NCBI RefSeq assembly: GCF_001806325.1
Contig: NZ_CP017580.1
Coordinates: forward strand, 2,728,001 to 2,792,000
Source: Curtobacterium sp. BH-2-1-1
Lineage (GTDB): Bacteria; Actinomycetota; Actinomycetes; Actinomycetales; Microbacteriaceae
Reading direction: 5' to 3'
DNA: 64,000 bases
Under the pieces are notes generated by a model. It was not told the origin of the DNA and did no database searches. It worked only from the letters and a program-made list of their open reading frames with translations. Shown here piece after piece: positions 56,618-64,000 of this stretch. Every line of letters starts with the position of its first letter. Position 1 is the stretch's first letter. The position numbers were made by a program, and so were the translations under genes.

Positions 56618-58021
56618 ATGACGACGACGATGACGACACGACGACGGGGGAGCACCGCGGTGGCCGTGCTCGTCGCAGGGACCTTCTTCATGGAGCTCCT
56701 CGACGGCACCATCCTGGCCACGGCCGCTCCCGCGATGGGCCGGGACCTCGGCGTCGACTCGGCGGCCATCGGCGTGGCGATCACGGCGTACCTGGTCACC
56801 CTCGCGGTGTTCATCCCCGTGAGCGGATGGTTGACCGACCGGATCGGCTCGCGGACGGTCTTCGCCGGCGCGATCGTCCTGTTCACCGTTGCGTCGGGGC
56901 TGTGCGCCCTCTCCACCGGGCTCGTCGACCTGACGATCTGGCGCATCGTGCAGGGGCTCGGCGGCGCGCTGATGGTCCCCGTCGGGCGGCTCGTCGTCCT
57001 GCGGAGCGCCGGACGCGAGCAGCTCGTCACGGCCATCGCGATCCTGACCTGGCCGGCCCTCGCCGCGCCGATCATCGCGCCGTTCGTGGGCGGCGTGCTC
57101 GTCGACACCCTGACGTGGCACTGGATCTTCCTCATCAACATCCCGCTCGGGGTCATCGCGTTCGTCGCCGCGCTCGTCCTCGTGCCGCAGGAGCGGGCGT
57201 CCCAGCGGGTGCCGTTCGACTGGTTCGGGTCGCTGCTCGCCTGCTTCGGCCTCGGGTCGCTCGTGGTCATGGCGTCCCTGCTCGCCCTGGACCGCGTGCC
57301 CGTCCTGGCGGTCGTGCTCTCCGGCGTCGTCGGGGCGGTCGGCTGCTGGCTGGCGATCTGGCACTTCCGTCGGGCGCCGCACCCGATCATGGGGCTCGAC
57401 TCGTTCCGGCTCGAGACCTTCCGGGTGTCGCACGCCGGCGGCAGCCTGTTCCGCCTGGCCGTCTCCGCCGTGCCGTTCGTCCTGCCGCTGCTGTTCCAGG
57501 ACGCGTGGGGGTGGAGCGCCGTGCTCGCCGGGTCCGCCGTGCTGTGGGTCTTCGTCGGCAACCTCGGCATCAAGCCCATGACGACGCCGTTCCTGCGCTG
57601 GTTCGGGTACCGGCCGGTGATCATCGTGTCGAGCGCGGTCGCGGCGCTGAGCGTCGTCGCGATGGTGTTCATGACCGAGGACACCCCGTTCTGGCTCCTC
57701 GCCGTGCTCCTCGTCGTCAGTGGTGCGGCGCGGTCGGTGGGCTTCACGGCCTACAACACGATCGCGTTCGCCGACGTCGAGCAGGCGGACATGACCCCGG
57801 CGAACACGCTCTCGTCGACCCTGCAGCAGACCGCCGCCGGGTTCGGTGTCGCGGTCGGCGCCGTGGTCATCCGGGCCGCGTCGGGCCTCGGCGGATCCGG
57901 TCCGTACGACGCCGCGTTCTGGGTCATCGCCGCCCTGCTCGTCGTCGCCTGCGTCGAGGGCGTCCTGATGAGCCGTACAGCCGGCGAGACCGTCCGCCCC
58001 GCCCGTCGCGCCCGGGCCTGA
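56618..58021 (+). CDS. MFS transporter, DHA2 (drug:H+ antiporter) type
   Basis: The protein starts with TFFMELLDGTILATAAPAMG and has the DHA motif C-like LTWHWIFLINIPLGVIAFVA and PFDWFGSLLACFGLG, typical of DHA2 exporters with 12-14 spans. The MFS loop is LTDRIGSRTVF. It is 467 aa. It may export drugs or metabolites. It is divergent from the D-amino-acid operon with the IclR operator in the gap. A TAGCAT element lies 10 nt before the ATG. Confidence 0.87.
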   Translation: MTTTMTTRRRGSTAVAVLVAGTFFMELLDGTILATAAPAMGRDLGVDSAAIGVAITAYLVTLAVFIPVSGWLTDRIGSRTVFAGAIVLFTVASGLCALSTGLVDLTIWRIVQGLGGALMVPVGRLVVLRSAGREQLVTAIAILTWPALAAPIIAPFVGGVLVDTLTWHWIFLINIPLGVIAFVAALVLVPQERASQRVPFDWFGSLLACFGLGSLVVMASLLALDRVPVLAVVLSGVVGAVGCWLAIWHFRRAPHPIMGLDSFRLETFRVSHAGGSLFRLAVSAVPFVLPLLFQDAWGWSAVLAGSAVLWVFVGNLGIKPMTTPFLRWFGYRPVIIVSSAVAALSVVAMVFMTEDTPFWLLAVLLVVSGAARSVGFTAYNTIAFADVEQADMTPANTLSSTLQQTAAGFGVAVGAVVIRAASGLGGSGPYDAAFWVIAALLVVACVEGVLMSRTAGETVRPARRARA

Positions 58022-58155
58022 GCGCGCATCGTCCGTTTTCCCCGCGGTCACACGCACGAAACCGAGGCCGCGCTACAGTCTCAGCAACAGTCCGCGAACG
58101 CCGAGTACGGTTGCCGCGGCAGGGCGACCGGAAACGCCCGGAACAGGAAGGCAGC

Positions 58156-58932
58156 ATGGCCGCGCCAGAGCAGCAGGGGACGATCACAGCCGGGACGGCC
58201 GTGGAACCGACCGGGTTGCGCGTCGTCAGCTACAACCTCCGCGAGCACACCGCGAACGGCGAGCTCGCCTCCCTGGCCGAGGCGTCCCAGGCCGACGTCA
58301 TCTGCGTGCAGGAGTGCGACAGCAACGACCTCGCCCCCTCGATCGCCGGCCTCTCCCTCGCCGCGTCGACCAAGGCGAACCGACTCGGCCTCGCGATCTA
58401 CAAGCGCGACGACCGGTTCGAGGTCGAGGACTTCAGCATCCACTCCCTGCAGAAGTCGCTGCACGACCGGGTCCTCGCGCCCGCGCACGAGCGCCTGATC
58501 GCGATGCACCTGCGTGACAAGGAGGTCGACGCCGAGGTCATCGTCGCGTCCTTCCACGCCTCACCCCTCACCGCCACGAACTCGCTGCGCCGCAAGCAGA
58601 TCGAGGCCGCGCACCAGTTCGTCCGCGAGCTCTCGAACGACGCCCCGGCGATCATGGTCGGCGACTTCAACTACCCCTGGTTCCAGACGAACCTGCGCCG
58701 GAAGATCGAGCAGCACGGGTTCGCGCTGTCGCTCTCCGACCAGCCGACGTACCTGCGCTACCGCAAGTTCACGGGGCACTTCGACTTCGCCACGAGCGTG
58801 GGGCTGCACATCGCCGGCGTGGAGACCCTGCCCGCGGGCATCTCCGACCACCGGCCGATCCTGGTGCGTGCGCACTACGAGCACCCGGGCGCGACGGGCA
58901 CCGTCGCCACCGTGGAGTCCCCGGCCGCCTGA
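58156..58932 (+). CDS. Endonuclease/exonuclease/phosphatase (EEP) family protein
   Basis: The EEP fold is visible from LRVVSYNLREHTANGELASL, ADVICVQECDSNDL (catalytic Glu), SFHASPLTATNSLRRKQIE, MVGDFNYPWFQTNLRRKIE (Asp/Asn) and the C-terminal PAGISDHRPILVRAHYE (His). Possible activities are nuclease or phosphodiesterase. No signal peptide is present. At 258 aa it is typical. AGGAAGGC precedes ATG 58156. A composite repeat island follows. Confidence 0.87.
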   Translation: MAAPEQQGTITAGTAVEPTGLRVVSYNLREHTANGELASLAEASQADVICVQECDSNDLAPSIAGLSLAASTKANRLGLAIYKRDDRFEVEDFSIHSLQKSLHDRVLAPAHERLIAMHLRDKEVDAEVIVASFHASPLTATNSLRRKQIEAAHQFVRELSNDAPAIMVGDFNYPWFQTNLRRKIEQHGFALSLSDQPTYLRYRKFTGHFDFATSVGLHIAGVETLPAGISDHRPILVRAHYEHPGATGTVATVESPAA

Positions 58933-58939
58933 CGCGCCC

Positions 58940-59196
58940 GCCGAGGTCGCGCAACACGCCGCACGTGGGTCGCCGAGGTCGCGCGAACCGCCGCGCGCTC
59001 GACGCAGGGACGGCAGGACGTGCGACCTCGGCCCGCGCGGTGACGGACGCACGCACAGGAGGCGCGGTGCCGGTCTCGTGGACCGGCACCGCGCCTCCAG
59101 GCTGTCGCGGTCGCAGGACATGCCGCCAGCGTGACGCCGAGGTCGCACGACGTGCCGCTGCGCGGTGCGGACGGCGGCACTTCGTGCGACCTCCGC
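58940..59196. repeat. R2/R1 composite repeat island
   Basis: At least five copies of a ~23-bp unit (GCCGAGGTCGCRCGACGTGC) lie here: direct at 58940-58962, 58972-58994 and 59136-59158, inverted at 59012-59032 and 59174-59196, and a degenerate one at 59109-59126. Together they make two hairpins. A perfect 18-bp-stem R1 hairpin (59058-59098) lies in the centre. Confidence 0.8.
59058..59098. repeat. R1 hairpin in the repeat island
   Basis: GGAGGCGCGGTGCCGGTC pairs exactly with its complement 59081-59098 around a 5-nt loop. It is flanked on both sides by R2 units. Confidence 0.85.
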
Positions 59197-59243
59197 CCCG
59201 CGCGGCGCGCGCGGGGCGCGCGGGCGCGCGGGGCGCCCGCGCG
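59197..59243. other. GC-only spacer before metI
   Basis: A run of CGCGCGG/GCGCGGGG repeats, practically free of A and T. It may be a secondary-structure-rich terminator region for the minus-strand met operon. No gene is seen. Confidence 0.4.
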
Positions 59244-59915
59244 TCAGCGACGCAGGGTCGCCCGCGCCAGCCGGTTGCCGATGAACTGGCCGAGCTGCAC
59301 GATGATGACGATCGCCGCCACCGACACGTACACGATCCACCAGTCGTACCGCTGCGACCCGTACGTGATCGCGTACTCGCCGAGCCCACCGCCACCGATC
59401 AACGCCCCCTGCGCCGTCATGTCGACGATGCCGATGTAGATGAACGTGTAGCCGAGGATGAGCGGGCCGAGGCCCTCGGGGATGAGGACCGTGAGCAGGA
59501 TCGACAGCGGGTGCGCTCCCGATGCCCGAGCCGCCTCGACGACGCCGGGGTCCACCGACAGCAGGTTCTGCTCGACGATCCGGGACACCGCGAACGACGC
59601 CGCGAGCGAGATCGCGAAGGTCACCGCGGGGACGCCGATCGTGGTCTGCACGACCACGCGGGAGAGCGGGGCGATCGCCGCCAGGAAGATCACGAACGGG
59701 ATCGGCCGGACGAGGTTCACGACCACGTTGATGATCGTGTACGCGGCCCGGTTCCCGAGCAGGTTGCCCGGGCGGGTGGCGTACAGCGCGAGGCCGAGCG
59801 CCAGACCGATGATGCCGGCGATGACGAGCGACACCAGGGACATCACGATCGTGTCGCGGATGGACGCGACGAAGACGTCGAACGTGTCGATCACGCTCTG
59901 GAACGAGTTGTTCAC
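59244..59915 (-). CDS. metI: Methionine ABC transporter permease
   Basis: The 223-residue permease has about five spans and the BPD signature region EAARASGAHPLSILLTVLIP with EAA loop. TIVMSLVSLVIAGIIGLALG starts the first span. It pairs with MetN to import methionine. GAGGAGGGC precedes GTG 59915, which overlaps the metN stop (GTGA). It is the last gene of metQ-metN-metI. Confidence 0.92.
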   Translation of the reverse strand: MNNSFQSVIDTFDVFVASIRDTIVMSLVSLVIAGIIGLALGLALYATRPGNLLGNRAAYTIINVVVNLVRPIPFVIFLAAIAPLSRVVVQTTIGVPAVTFAISLAASFAVSRIVEQNLLSVDPGVVEAARASGAHPLSILLTVLIPEGLGPLILGYTFIYIGIVDMTAQGALIGGGGLGEYAITYGSQRYDWWIVYVSVAAIVIIVQLGQFIGNRLARATLRR

Positions 59916-60952
59916 GCTGCGCCCTCCTCGTCGGTGGTTATGCGCGCGGCACGGAGAGCCGCGACGGCCGCGTCGATCTCGGACGGACGGGCCGCGGTCA
60001 GCTCGTAGGTGAGCGACCCGATCCGGCGTTCCCGGATCTCGCCGACCCCGCCGTAGACGAGCTCGGCGGTCACCCCGGCGGAGCGGAAGACCTGGTCGAT
60101 GCGGTTCTGCAGCCCGGCCTCGTCGGTGATCTGGACCGTGACGAGGCGACCGGGGTGCCGTTCGCGGAGCCGTGCGACGGTCTCCGCAGAGGGCCGGTCG
60201 TGCAGAGCGGTCCGGACGAAGCGCTGGGCCGCGCCGGTCTGCGGGTTCGCGAACACGTCGTAGACGTCCCCGACCTCGACGACGCGCCCCTGCTCCATGA
60301 CGGCGACGCGGTCGGCGATCTGTCGGACGGCGTCCATCTCGTGCGTGATGACGATGATCGTGACGCCGAGCTCCTTGTTCACCCGGCGGAGGAGCCCGAG
60401 GACCTCGGACGTGGTCTCGGGGTCGAGCGCGCTGGTCGCCTCGTCGGCGAGGAGCAGGTCGGGCGACGCCGCGAGCGCCCGGGCGATCCCGACGCGCTGC
60501 TTCTGCCCGCCGGAGAGCTGTTCGGGGTAGGCGTACGCGCGGTCGAGGAGCCCGACGAAGTCGAGCAGCTCGGCGACCCGGCGGTCCCGTTCCTCCTTCG
60601 GCACGCCCGCGACCTTGAGCGGGTACGCGACGTTGCCGGCGATGTTGCGCGACCGGAAGAGGTTGAACTGCTGGAAGATCATCCCGATGTTGCGCCGTGC
60701 CGTCCGGCGGTCCCGCTCGGGCAGCGCCGTGAGCTCGTTGCCGGCGACCGTCACCGACCCGGACGAGGGCAGTTCGAGCGCGTTGACGAGCCGGACGAGC
60801 GTGGACTTGCCGGCACCGGAGTACCCGATGACGCCGAGGACCTCTCCCTGGTGCACGTCCAGGGAGACGTCCTCGACGGCCACCACGGTCTCGCCGGTGT
60901 CGGCGCGGCGGTAGTGCTTCGAGACGCCGCGGAGTTCGACGAGGACCGGCAC
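59912..60952 (-). CDS. metN: Methionine ABC transporter ATP-binding protein
   Basis: The Walker A is GYSGAGKSTLVRLVN, the signature LSGGQKQRVGIARALA, and Walker B LLLADEATSALDPET. The C-terminal ~95 residues form the NIL methionine-sensing domain (VTVQITDEAGLQNRIDQVFR, LTYELTAARPSEIDAAVAAL), which inhibits transport when methionine is high. At 346 aa it is typical. GTG 60952 overlaps the metQ stop by one base. Confidence 0.95.
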   Translation of the reverse strand: MPVLVELRGVSKHYRRADTGETVVAVEDVSLDVHQGEVLGVIGYSGAGKSTLVRLVNALELPSSGSVTVAGNELTALPERDRRTARRNIGMIFQQFNLFRSRNIAGNVAYPLKVAGVPKEERDRRVAELLDFVGLLDRAYAYPEQLSGGQKQRVGIARALAASPDLLLADEATSALDPETTSEVLGLLRRVNKELGVTIIVITHEMDAVRQIADRVAVMEQGRVVEVGDVYDVFANPQTGAAQRFVRTALHDRPSAETVARLRERHPGRLVTVQITDEAGLQNRIDQVFRSAGVTAELVYGGVGEIRERRIGSLTYELTAARPSEIDAAVAALRAARITTDEEGAA

Positions 60953-61902
60953 TACTGCTTGGCCGCCTTCGCGTCCTGCTCGACCTTCGCGAGCTCCTCT
61001 TGCAAGGTGGACGCGCTCTCGTCACGGCTGACCGCCTCGGGCAGGTCCTTCTTGAAGACCTTCTGCACGGACTCGTCCTGGAAGAGCTTCGCGAGGTCGA
61101 GGTAGGTCGTGTTGTCCTTGTCGGCGTTGCGCACGGCGAAGACGTTGACGTACGGTGCCGCGCTCGCGCTCGAGGGGTCGTCCTGGTAGATCGCGTCGGA
61201 GATCGGCAGGCCGGCGGCGGTGGCGTAGTTGTTGTTCACCACGGCGGCCGCGACCGAGCCCTGCTGCAGGGCGTTCGCCGTCTGCGAGGCGTTGAGCGGC
61301 TGGACGTCGACCTTCGACGACTCGATGTCGGTGGTCGTCGAGAAGGCCGACCCGCCGTCCTCGAGCGTGACGAGCTTCGCCGCCTGCAGGATGAGCAGCG
61401 CGCGGGCCTGGTTGATCGAGTCGTCCGGGATCGCGACCTTGGCGCCCTCGGGCAGGTCGGCGACGTCGTCGTACTTCGTCGCGTAGAGCGGCAGCGGGTA
61501 GACGGCCGTCGAGCCGATCGGCTGCAGGTCGTCGTTCGAGGTGACGTTGTAGTCGGCCAGGTACTGGATGTGCTGGAACTGGTTGAGGTCCAGCTGCTTG
61601 TCCTTGAGCGCAGGGTTCGGCAGCGAGTAGTCCGAGAAGTTCGTCAGCTTGACCGTCACGTTGAGCTTCGACTTCGCGAGCTTCGTGTAGGTGCTCCAGT
61701 ACGAGAGCGACTTGTCCGCGACGCCGATCGTGACGGTCTTCGGCGAACCACCGGCGGCAGCGCCGTCGTCGGACCCGCCGGAGCGGACGGCGCCGACGAT
61801 GAGGGCGACGACGATCGCGACGACGACCACCGCGGCGGCGATGATCCAGCCGATCGGGCGCTTGCCCTTCGGCTTCTCGGGCAGAGCGGGTGCAGCGGAC
61901 AT
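60952..61902 (-). CDS. metQ: Methionine-binding protein MetQ, membrane-anchored
   Basis: The mature part matches MetQ/NlpA: TVTIGVADKSLSYWSTYTKL, KLTNFSDYSLPNPALKDKQL, FQHIQYL, VAIPDDSINQARALLILQAA and VVNNNYA. It binds methionine outside the membrane and hands it to MetI. It has a single N-terminal span (GWIIAAAVVVVAIVVALIVG) with no lipobox cysteine, so it appears to be held by an uncleaved anchor. It is 316 aa. GAGGAG precedes ATG 61902. It is the first gene of the operon. Confidence 0.9.
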   Translation of the reverse strand: MSAAPALPEKPKGKRPIGWIIAAAVVVVAIVVALIVGAVRSGGSDDGAAAGGSPKTVTIGVADKSLSYWSTYTKLAKSKLNVTVKLTNFSDYSLPNPALKDKQLDLNQFQHIQYLADYNVTSNDDLQPIGSTAVYPLPLYATKYDDVADLPEGAKVAIPDDSINQARALLILQAAKLVTLEDGGSAFSTTTDIESSKVDVQPLNASQTANALQQGSVAAAVVNNNYATAAGLPISDAIYQDDPSSASAAPYVNVFAVRNADKDNTTYLDLAKLFQDESVQKVFKKDLPEAVSRDESASTLQEELAKVEQDAKAAKQ

Positions 61903-62045
61903 GACGGAGCTCCTCGTGGGCAGTGCTGTGGGGGTCCGCGGTGGTCCGCGGCGTGCAGTCGAGTGTGACGGCCCGCCCGGCACGGTGCGAGTTCCGTTCC
62001 GCCGTGTTACATCGCTGTCACACGGTTCATTGGTTCACTCGGTAC

Positions 62046-62534
62046 GTGCGCAGTCTCGAACTCGTCCTCGATCCGTCGTCGGACGCCGCCGTGCGCGCCG
62101 CGTGGGACGCGCTGGTCCGTGCGGACCTGCCGAGCCTCGGACGGTCGGACACCAACAGCCCCCACGTCACGCTGGCCGCGGGCGACGACCTCCGGAACCC
62201 GAGCGGGTTCGACGTGCCGGTGCCGTCGCGGCTCCGGCTCGGTGGCGTCCTGCTGTTCCCCGCGGGACCCGGGCGCTCGGTGCTCGCCCGGGCGGTGGTC
62301 GTCGACCCAGCGCTCGCCGCGTTCCACGAGGCGGTGCACCGGGCGTCCCCGGGAGGGATCGAGACCACGTCGCCGGGGGCGTGGTCGCCGCACCTGACGG
62401 TCGCGCGACGGGTCCGGGACGAGGACCTCGGTGCGGCCGTCGCGGCGCTCCGCGGGACCCCGCTCCCCGATCTCGTGGTCGGTGGCGTGCGGTTCTGGGA
62501 CGGAGAGTCCAGGACGGTCACGCCGGTCGGGTGA
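62046..62534 (+). CDS. 2'-5' RNA ligase/2H phosphoesterase superfamily protein
   Basis: Two HxT-type motifs are present, HVTL near residue 40 and HLTV near residue 115, the catalytic pair of 2H phosphoesterases. The 162-residue protein has LVLDPSSDAAVRAAWDALVR at its N-terminus. It might process 2'-5' or cyclic nucleotide phosphates. GTG 62046 is chosen since an upstream extension is unlikely; a TTCACT element lies 6 nt upstream. Confidence 0.82.
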   Translation: MRSLELVLDPSSDAAVRAAWDALVRADLPSLGRSDTNSPHVTLAAGDDLRNPSGFDVPVPSRLRLGGVLLFPAGPGRSVLARAVVVDPALAAFHEAVHRASPGGIETTSPGAWSPHLTVARRVRDEDLGAAVAALRGTPLPDLVVGGVRFWDGESRTVTPVG

Positions 62535-62571
62535 CGCGGGTTCGGCTCACGTCCGCGTCGTGACGATGGCC

Positions 62572-62587
62572 CAGGAGGCGCGGCTCA
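62572..62587. repeat. R1 half-copy overlapping the alditol oxidase stop
   Basis: CAGGAGGCGCGGCTCA overlaps the last bases of the oxidase gene on the minus strand, whose TGA is at 62585-62587. It lies between convergent genes. Confidence 0.45.
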
Positions 62588-63832
62588 CGTCCCCAGGACC
62601 CGCTCGCCGAACGACGACGCGAACGTCCGCTCCGGGTCGGCCGCCGCGACGAGGTCGCGGAAGTCGGCCAGCCGCGGGTACAGCCCGGCGATGGCGGCCG
62701 CGTCGCGGGAGCTCATCTTGCCCCAGTGCGGTCGTCCGTCGAACGGTGCGAGGAGCGCCTCGAGGTCCGGGAGCAACGCGGCCACCTCGACCGGGTGCTT
62801 CTGCCACGTGAACGCGATGCAGAGCACGTCCTCGCCCTGCGTCGGGCTCAACCAGAACGGATCCGCCGCCATCGTGCGGAGCTCGCAGACGTGCAGGTGC
62901 GGCTGGATGCGGGCGGCCATGGTCCGGACGGCGTCGAGCGCCGCACCCGCGTGCCGGAGCGGGACGAAGTGCTCGCTCTGCACCTCGGAGCCGTGACTCG
63001 GCACGGAGTCGATCGGGAAGTGCGGCAGCCGGTCCCACCACGGCCCGACCGAGCCGTCCCGGGCGGTGTGGTGTCCGTCGCCGGGCGAGCCGGGCAGCCG
63101 GGGCGCGCCGAACAGCTCGTCCGGGACGGCCACGTCGTCGTCGCCGTCCGGCACGCGCGACTTCAGGAGGACCTCGCTCACCGTGTCGCCGAACACCGTG
63201 TACGAGCAGACGGACGTCGCGGCGGCGTGGACCTCGGCGACGTGGGCGGTGAAGGTGCCCCACGGGATCGGTCCGTAGGTGTCCTGGCGCATCCGGTAGC
63301 TCGGCTGGACGTCGAGCGTGACCCGGGTGAGGACGCCGAGCAGGCCGAGGTGGAGCACGGCGCCGTCGAACGCCGGGTCGTCGCGGGCGATGGTCCTTGC
63401 GGACCCGTCGGGCCCGAGCACCTCGAACGACCGGACCGCGGTGCTCAGCGACCCGAGTGCGGTGCCGGAACCGTGCGTGCCGGTCGCGATCGCGCCGGCG
63501 ATCGAGATGTGGGGGAGCGACCCCGTGTTGTGCAGCGCGAACCCGGCGCGGTCGATCTCGGGCGCGACGACGCCGTAGCGGGTGCCGGCGCCCATCGTGA
63601 CCGTCCGTCGCTCGGCGTCGACGGCGAGGTCGGTCGGGATCCCGGTGAGGTCGAGCAGCACGCCGGGGGCGTCCGGGGCGTCGTTGAACGAGTGCCGGGT
63701 GCCGAGGCCGTGCACCCGGGGCGACCGGGCGACGATCTCGGCGGCCTCGTCGATCGACGTCGGGCGGAGGACCCGTTCGGCCGTGTAGGTGACCGTGCCG
63801 GACCAGTTCAGCTCGCTCGTCGTCGACCGCAT
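62585..63832 (-). CDS. Alditol oxidase-like FAD enzyme (AldO/xylitol oxidase family)
   Basis: The VAO-type FAD domain has VHGLGTRHSFNDAPDA, whose RHS histidine is the covalent FAD attachment site in AldO, and IAGAIATGTHGSGTALGSLS. The C-terminal half has SEVQSEHFVPLRHAG, VCELRTMAAD and FGERVLGT-like ends. AldO oxidises sugar alcohols such as xylitol or sorbitol to aldoses with H2O2 release. At 415 aa it is standard. ATG 63832 is preceded by a GGCATCG-type element but no Shine-Dalgarno. Confidence 0.87.
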   Translation of the reverse strand: MRSTTSELNWSGTVTYTAERVLRPTSIDEAAEIVARSPRVHGLGTRHSFNDAPDAPGVLLDLTGIPTDLAVDAERRTVTMGAGTRYGVVAPEIDRAGFALHNTGSLPHISIAGAIATGTHGSGTALGSLSTAVRSFEVLGPDGSARTIARDDPAFDGAVLHLGLLGVLTRVTLDVQPSYRMRQDTYGPIPWGTFTAHVAEVHAAATSVCSYTVFGDTVSEVLLKSRVPDGDDDVAVPDELFGAPRLPGSPGDGHHTARDGSVGPWWDRLPHFPIDSVPSHGSEVQSEHFVPLRHAGAALDAVRTMAARIQPHLHVCELRTMAADPFWLSPTQGEDVLCIAFTWQKHPVEVAALLPDLEALLAPFDGRPHWGKMSSRDAAAIAGLYPRLADFRDLVAAADPERTFASSFGERVLGT

Positions 63833-63875
63833 GACGCCCACGATGCCACGCGCACCCCGGCGCGTGCGGTTCCCG

Positions 63876-64000
63876 TCAGTGCATCGACGGTGCGGGGGCA
63901 CCGTCCGGGGTCGCCGGGCGACGCACGAGGGAGCACATCACGATCCCGAACAGCGAGATCACCGCGCCGACGAGGAACGCCGTCCGCACGCCGGAGGCCG
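63876..64000 (-). CDS. 3' end of an MFS transporter (runs off window)
   Basis: The last ~40 codons on the minus strand read ASGVRTAFLVGAVISLFGIV and end RRPATPDGAPAPSMH with TGA at 63876-63878. This is the last membrane helix and tail of a DHA2-like MFS transporter. Most of the gene is outside the window. The family call is from the C-terminal helix only. Confidence 0.55.
   Translation of the reverse strand, partial: ASGVRTAFLVGAVISLFGIVMCSLVRRPATPDGAPAPSMH

Noticed and set aside
61903..62045. SAM-type riboswitch before metQ
   Set aside because: The leader is short and shows none of the SAM-I/II/IV core motifs; only a simple promoter and ribosome site are visible.
1..64000. CRISPR array, prophage or integrative element
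   Set aside because: No evenly spaced repeats with unique spacers, no integrase, no tRNA attachment site and no phage structural genes; base composition is uniform.

Overview
The window is 64 kb of very GC-rich DNA, with short intergenic gaps, many ATGA/GTGA overlaps and many GTG starts. The gene content (SufS-SufU, MetNIQ, ECF sigma with Asp23, a DtxR-type iron box, a Zur-type zinc box, Excalibur and MT0933-like small proteins) points to a chromosomal segment of an actinobacterium. Protein character suggests Microbacteriaceae, probably Curtobacterium or a close relative; the genus is an inference. I see no rRNA, tRNA, CRISPR, integrase, transposase or phage genes. The window reads as ordinary chromosome carrying many catabolic, transport and regulatory modules.

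Layout. 1-10 kb: a truncated MHS-type MFS symporter; a divergent zinc-starvation pair (degenerate COG0523 protein and cysteine-less L36) around a Zur-like box; a histidine phosphatase; glpD facing a SorC-type regulator, with two identical-type operators between them; an AraC regulator followed by a GlcD-like FAD oxidase; alanine dehydrogenase. 10-20 kb: TspO-like protein, CorA, GH36 alpha-galactosidase behind a LacI-type operator, a ClC transporter, an MT0933-like small protein, sufS-sufU, an NtaA-type flavin monooxygenase, GNAT and VOC proteins. 20.8-29 kb: an iron-boxed VIT transporter, then a six-gene purine/allantoin nitrogen operon (NCS1 permease, hydantoin racemase family, allantoinase, PucG aminotransferase, allantoate amidohydrolase, RpiR regulator). 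29-42 kb: GNAT/SRPBCC pair, M19 dipeptidase, DUF899, cysK-cysE, Excalibur protein, YjbR, MOSC, an ECF sigma/Asp23 operon, LtrA, a lytic transglycosylase, MarR and GntR regulators, and a DoxX-DUF2071-DUF1810 operon. 42-50.5 kb: coaBC, NRDE/TANGO2 protein, SGNH lipoprotein, SDR, LLM oxidoreductase, a conserved unknown, a PPOX-type protein and a PIG-V-like membrane mannosyltransferase behind a tiny upstream ORF. 50.7-56.6 kb: RidA converging on a five-gene operon (PLP lyase of the D-threonine aldolase/D-serine deaminase fold, IclR, KDG-type kinase, KDPG aldolase, N-acyl-D-amino-acid deacylase). 56.6-64 kb: DHA2-type MFS, EEP nuclease-fold protein, a composite repeat island, metQ-metN-metI, a 2H phosphoesterase, an AldO-like alditol oxidase and the 3' end of another MFS transporter.

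Most interesting points. (i) The 50.7-56.6 kb enzymes join into a plausible route from N-acetyl-D-glucosaminate (oxidised GlcNAc) to pyruvate and glyceraldehyde 3-phosphate, with an IclR-type operator in front. (ii) At least four families of intergenic palindromic repeats recur, the commonest built on GGAGGCGCGG. (iii) More than a dozen genes share a TANNNT element 6-8 nt before the start codon and have no Shine-Dalgarno sequence, which suggests widespread leaderless transcription. (iv) Several regulator/operator pairs can be read directly from sequence: SorC/glpD, purine operon, Zur, DtxR and IclR.
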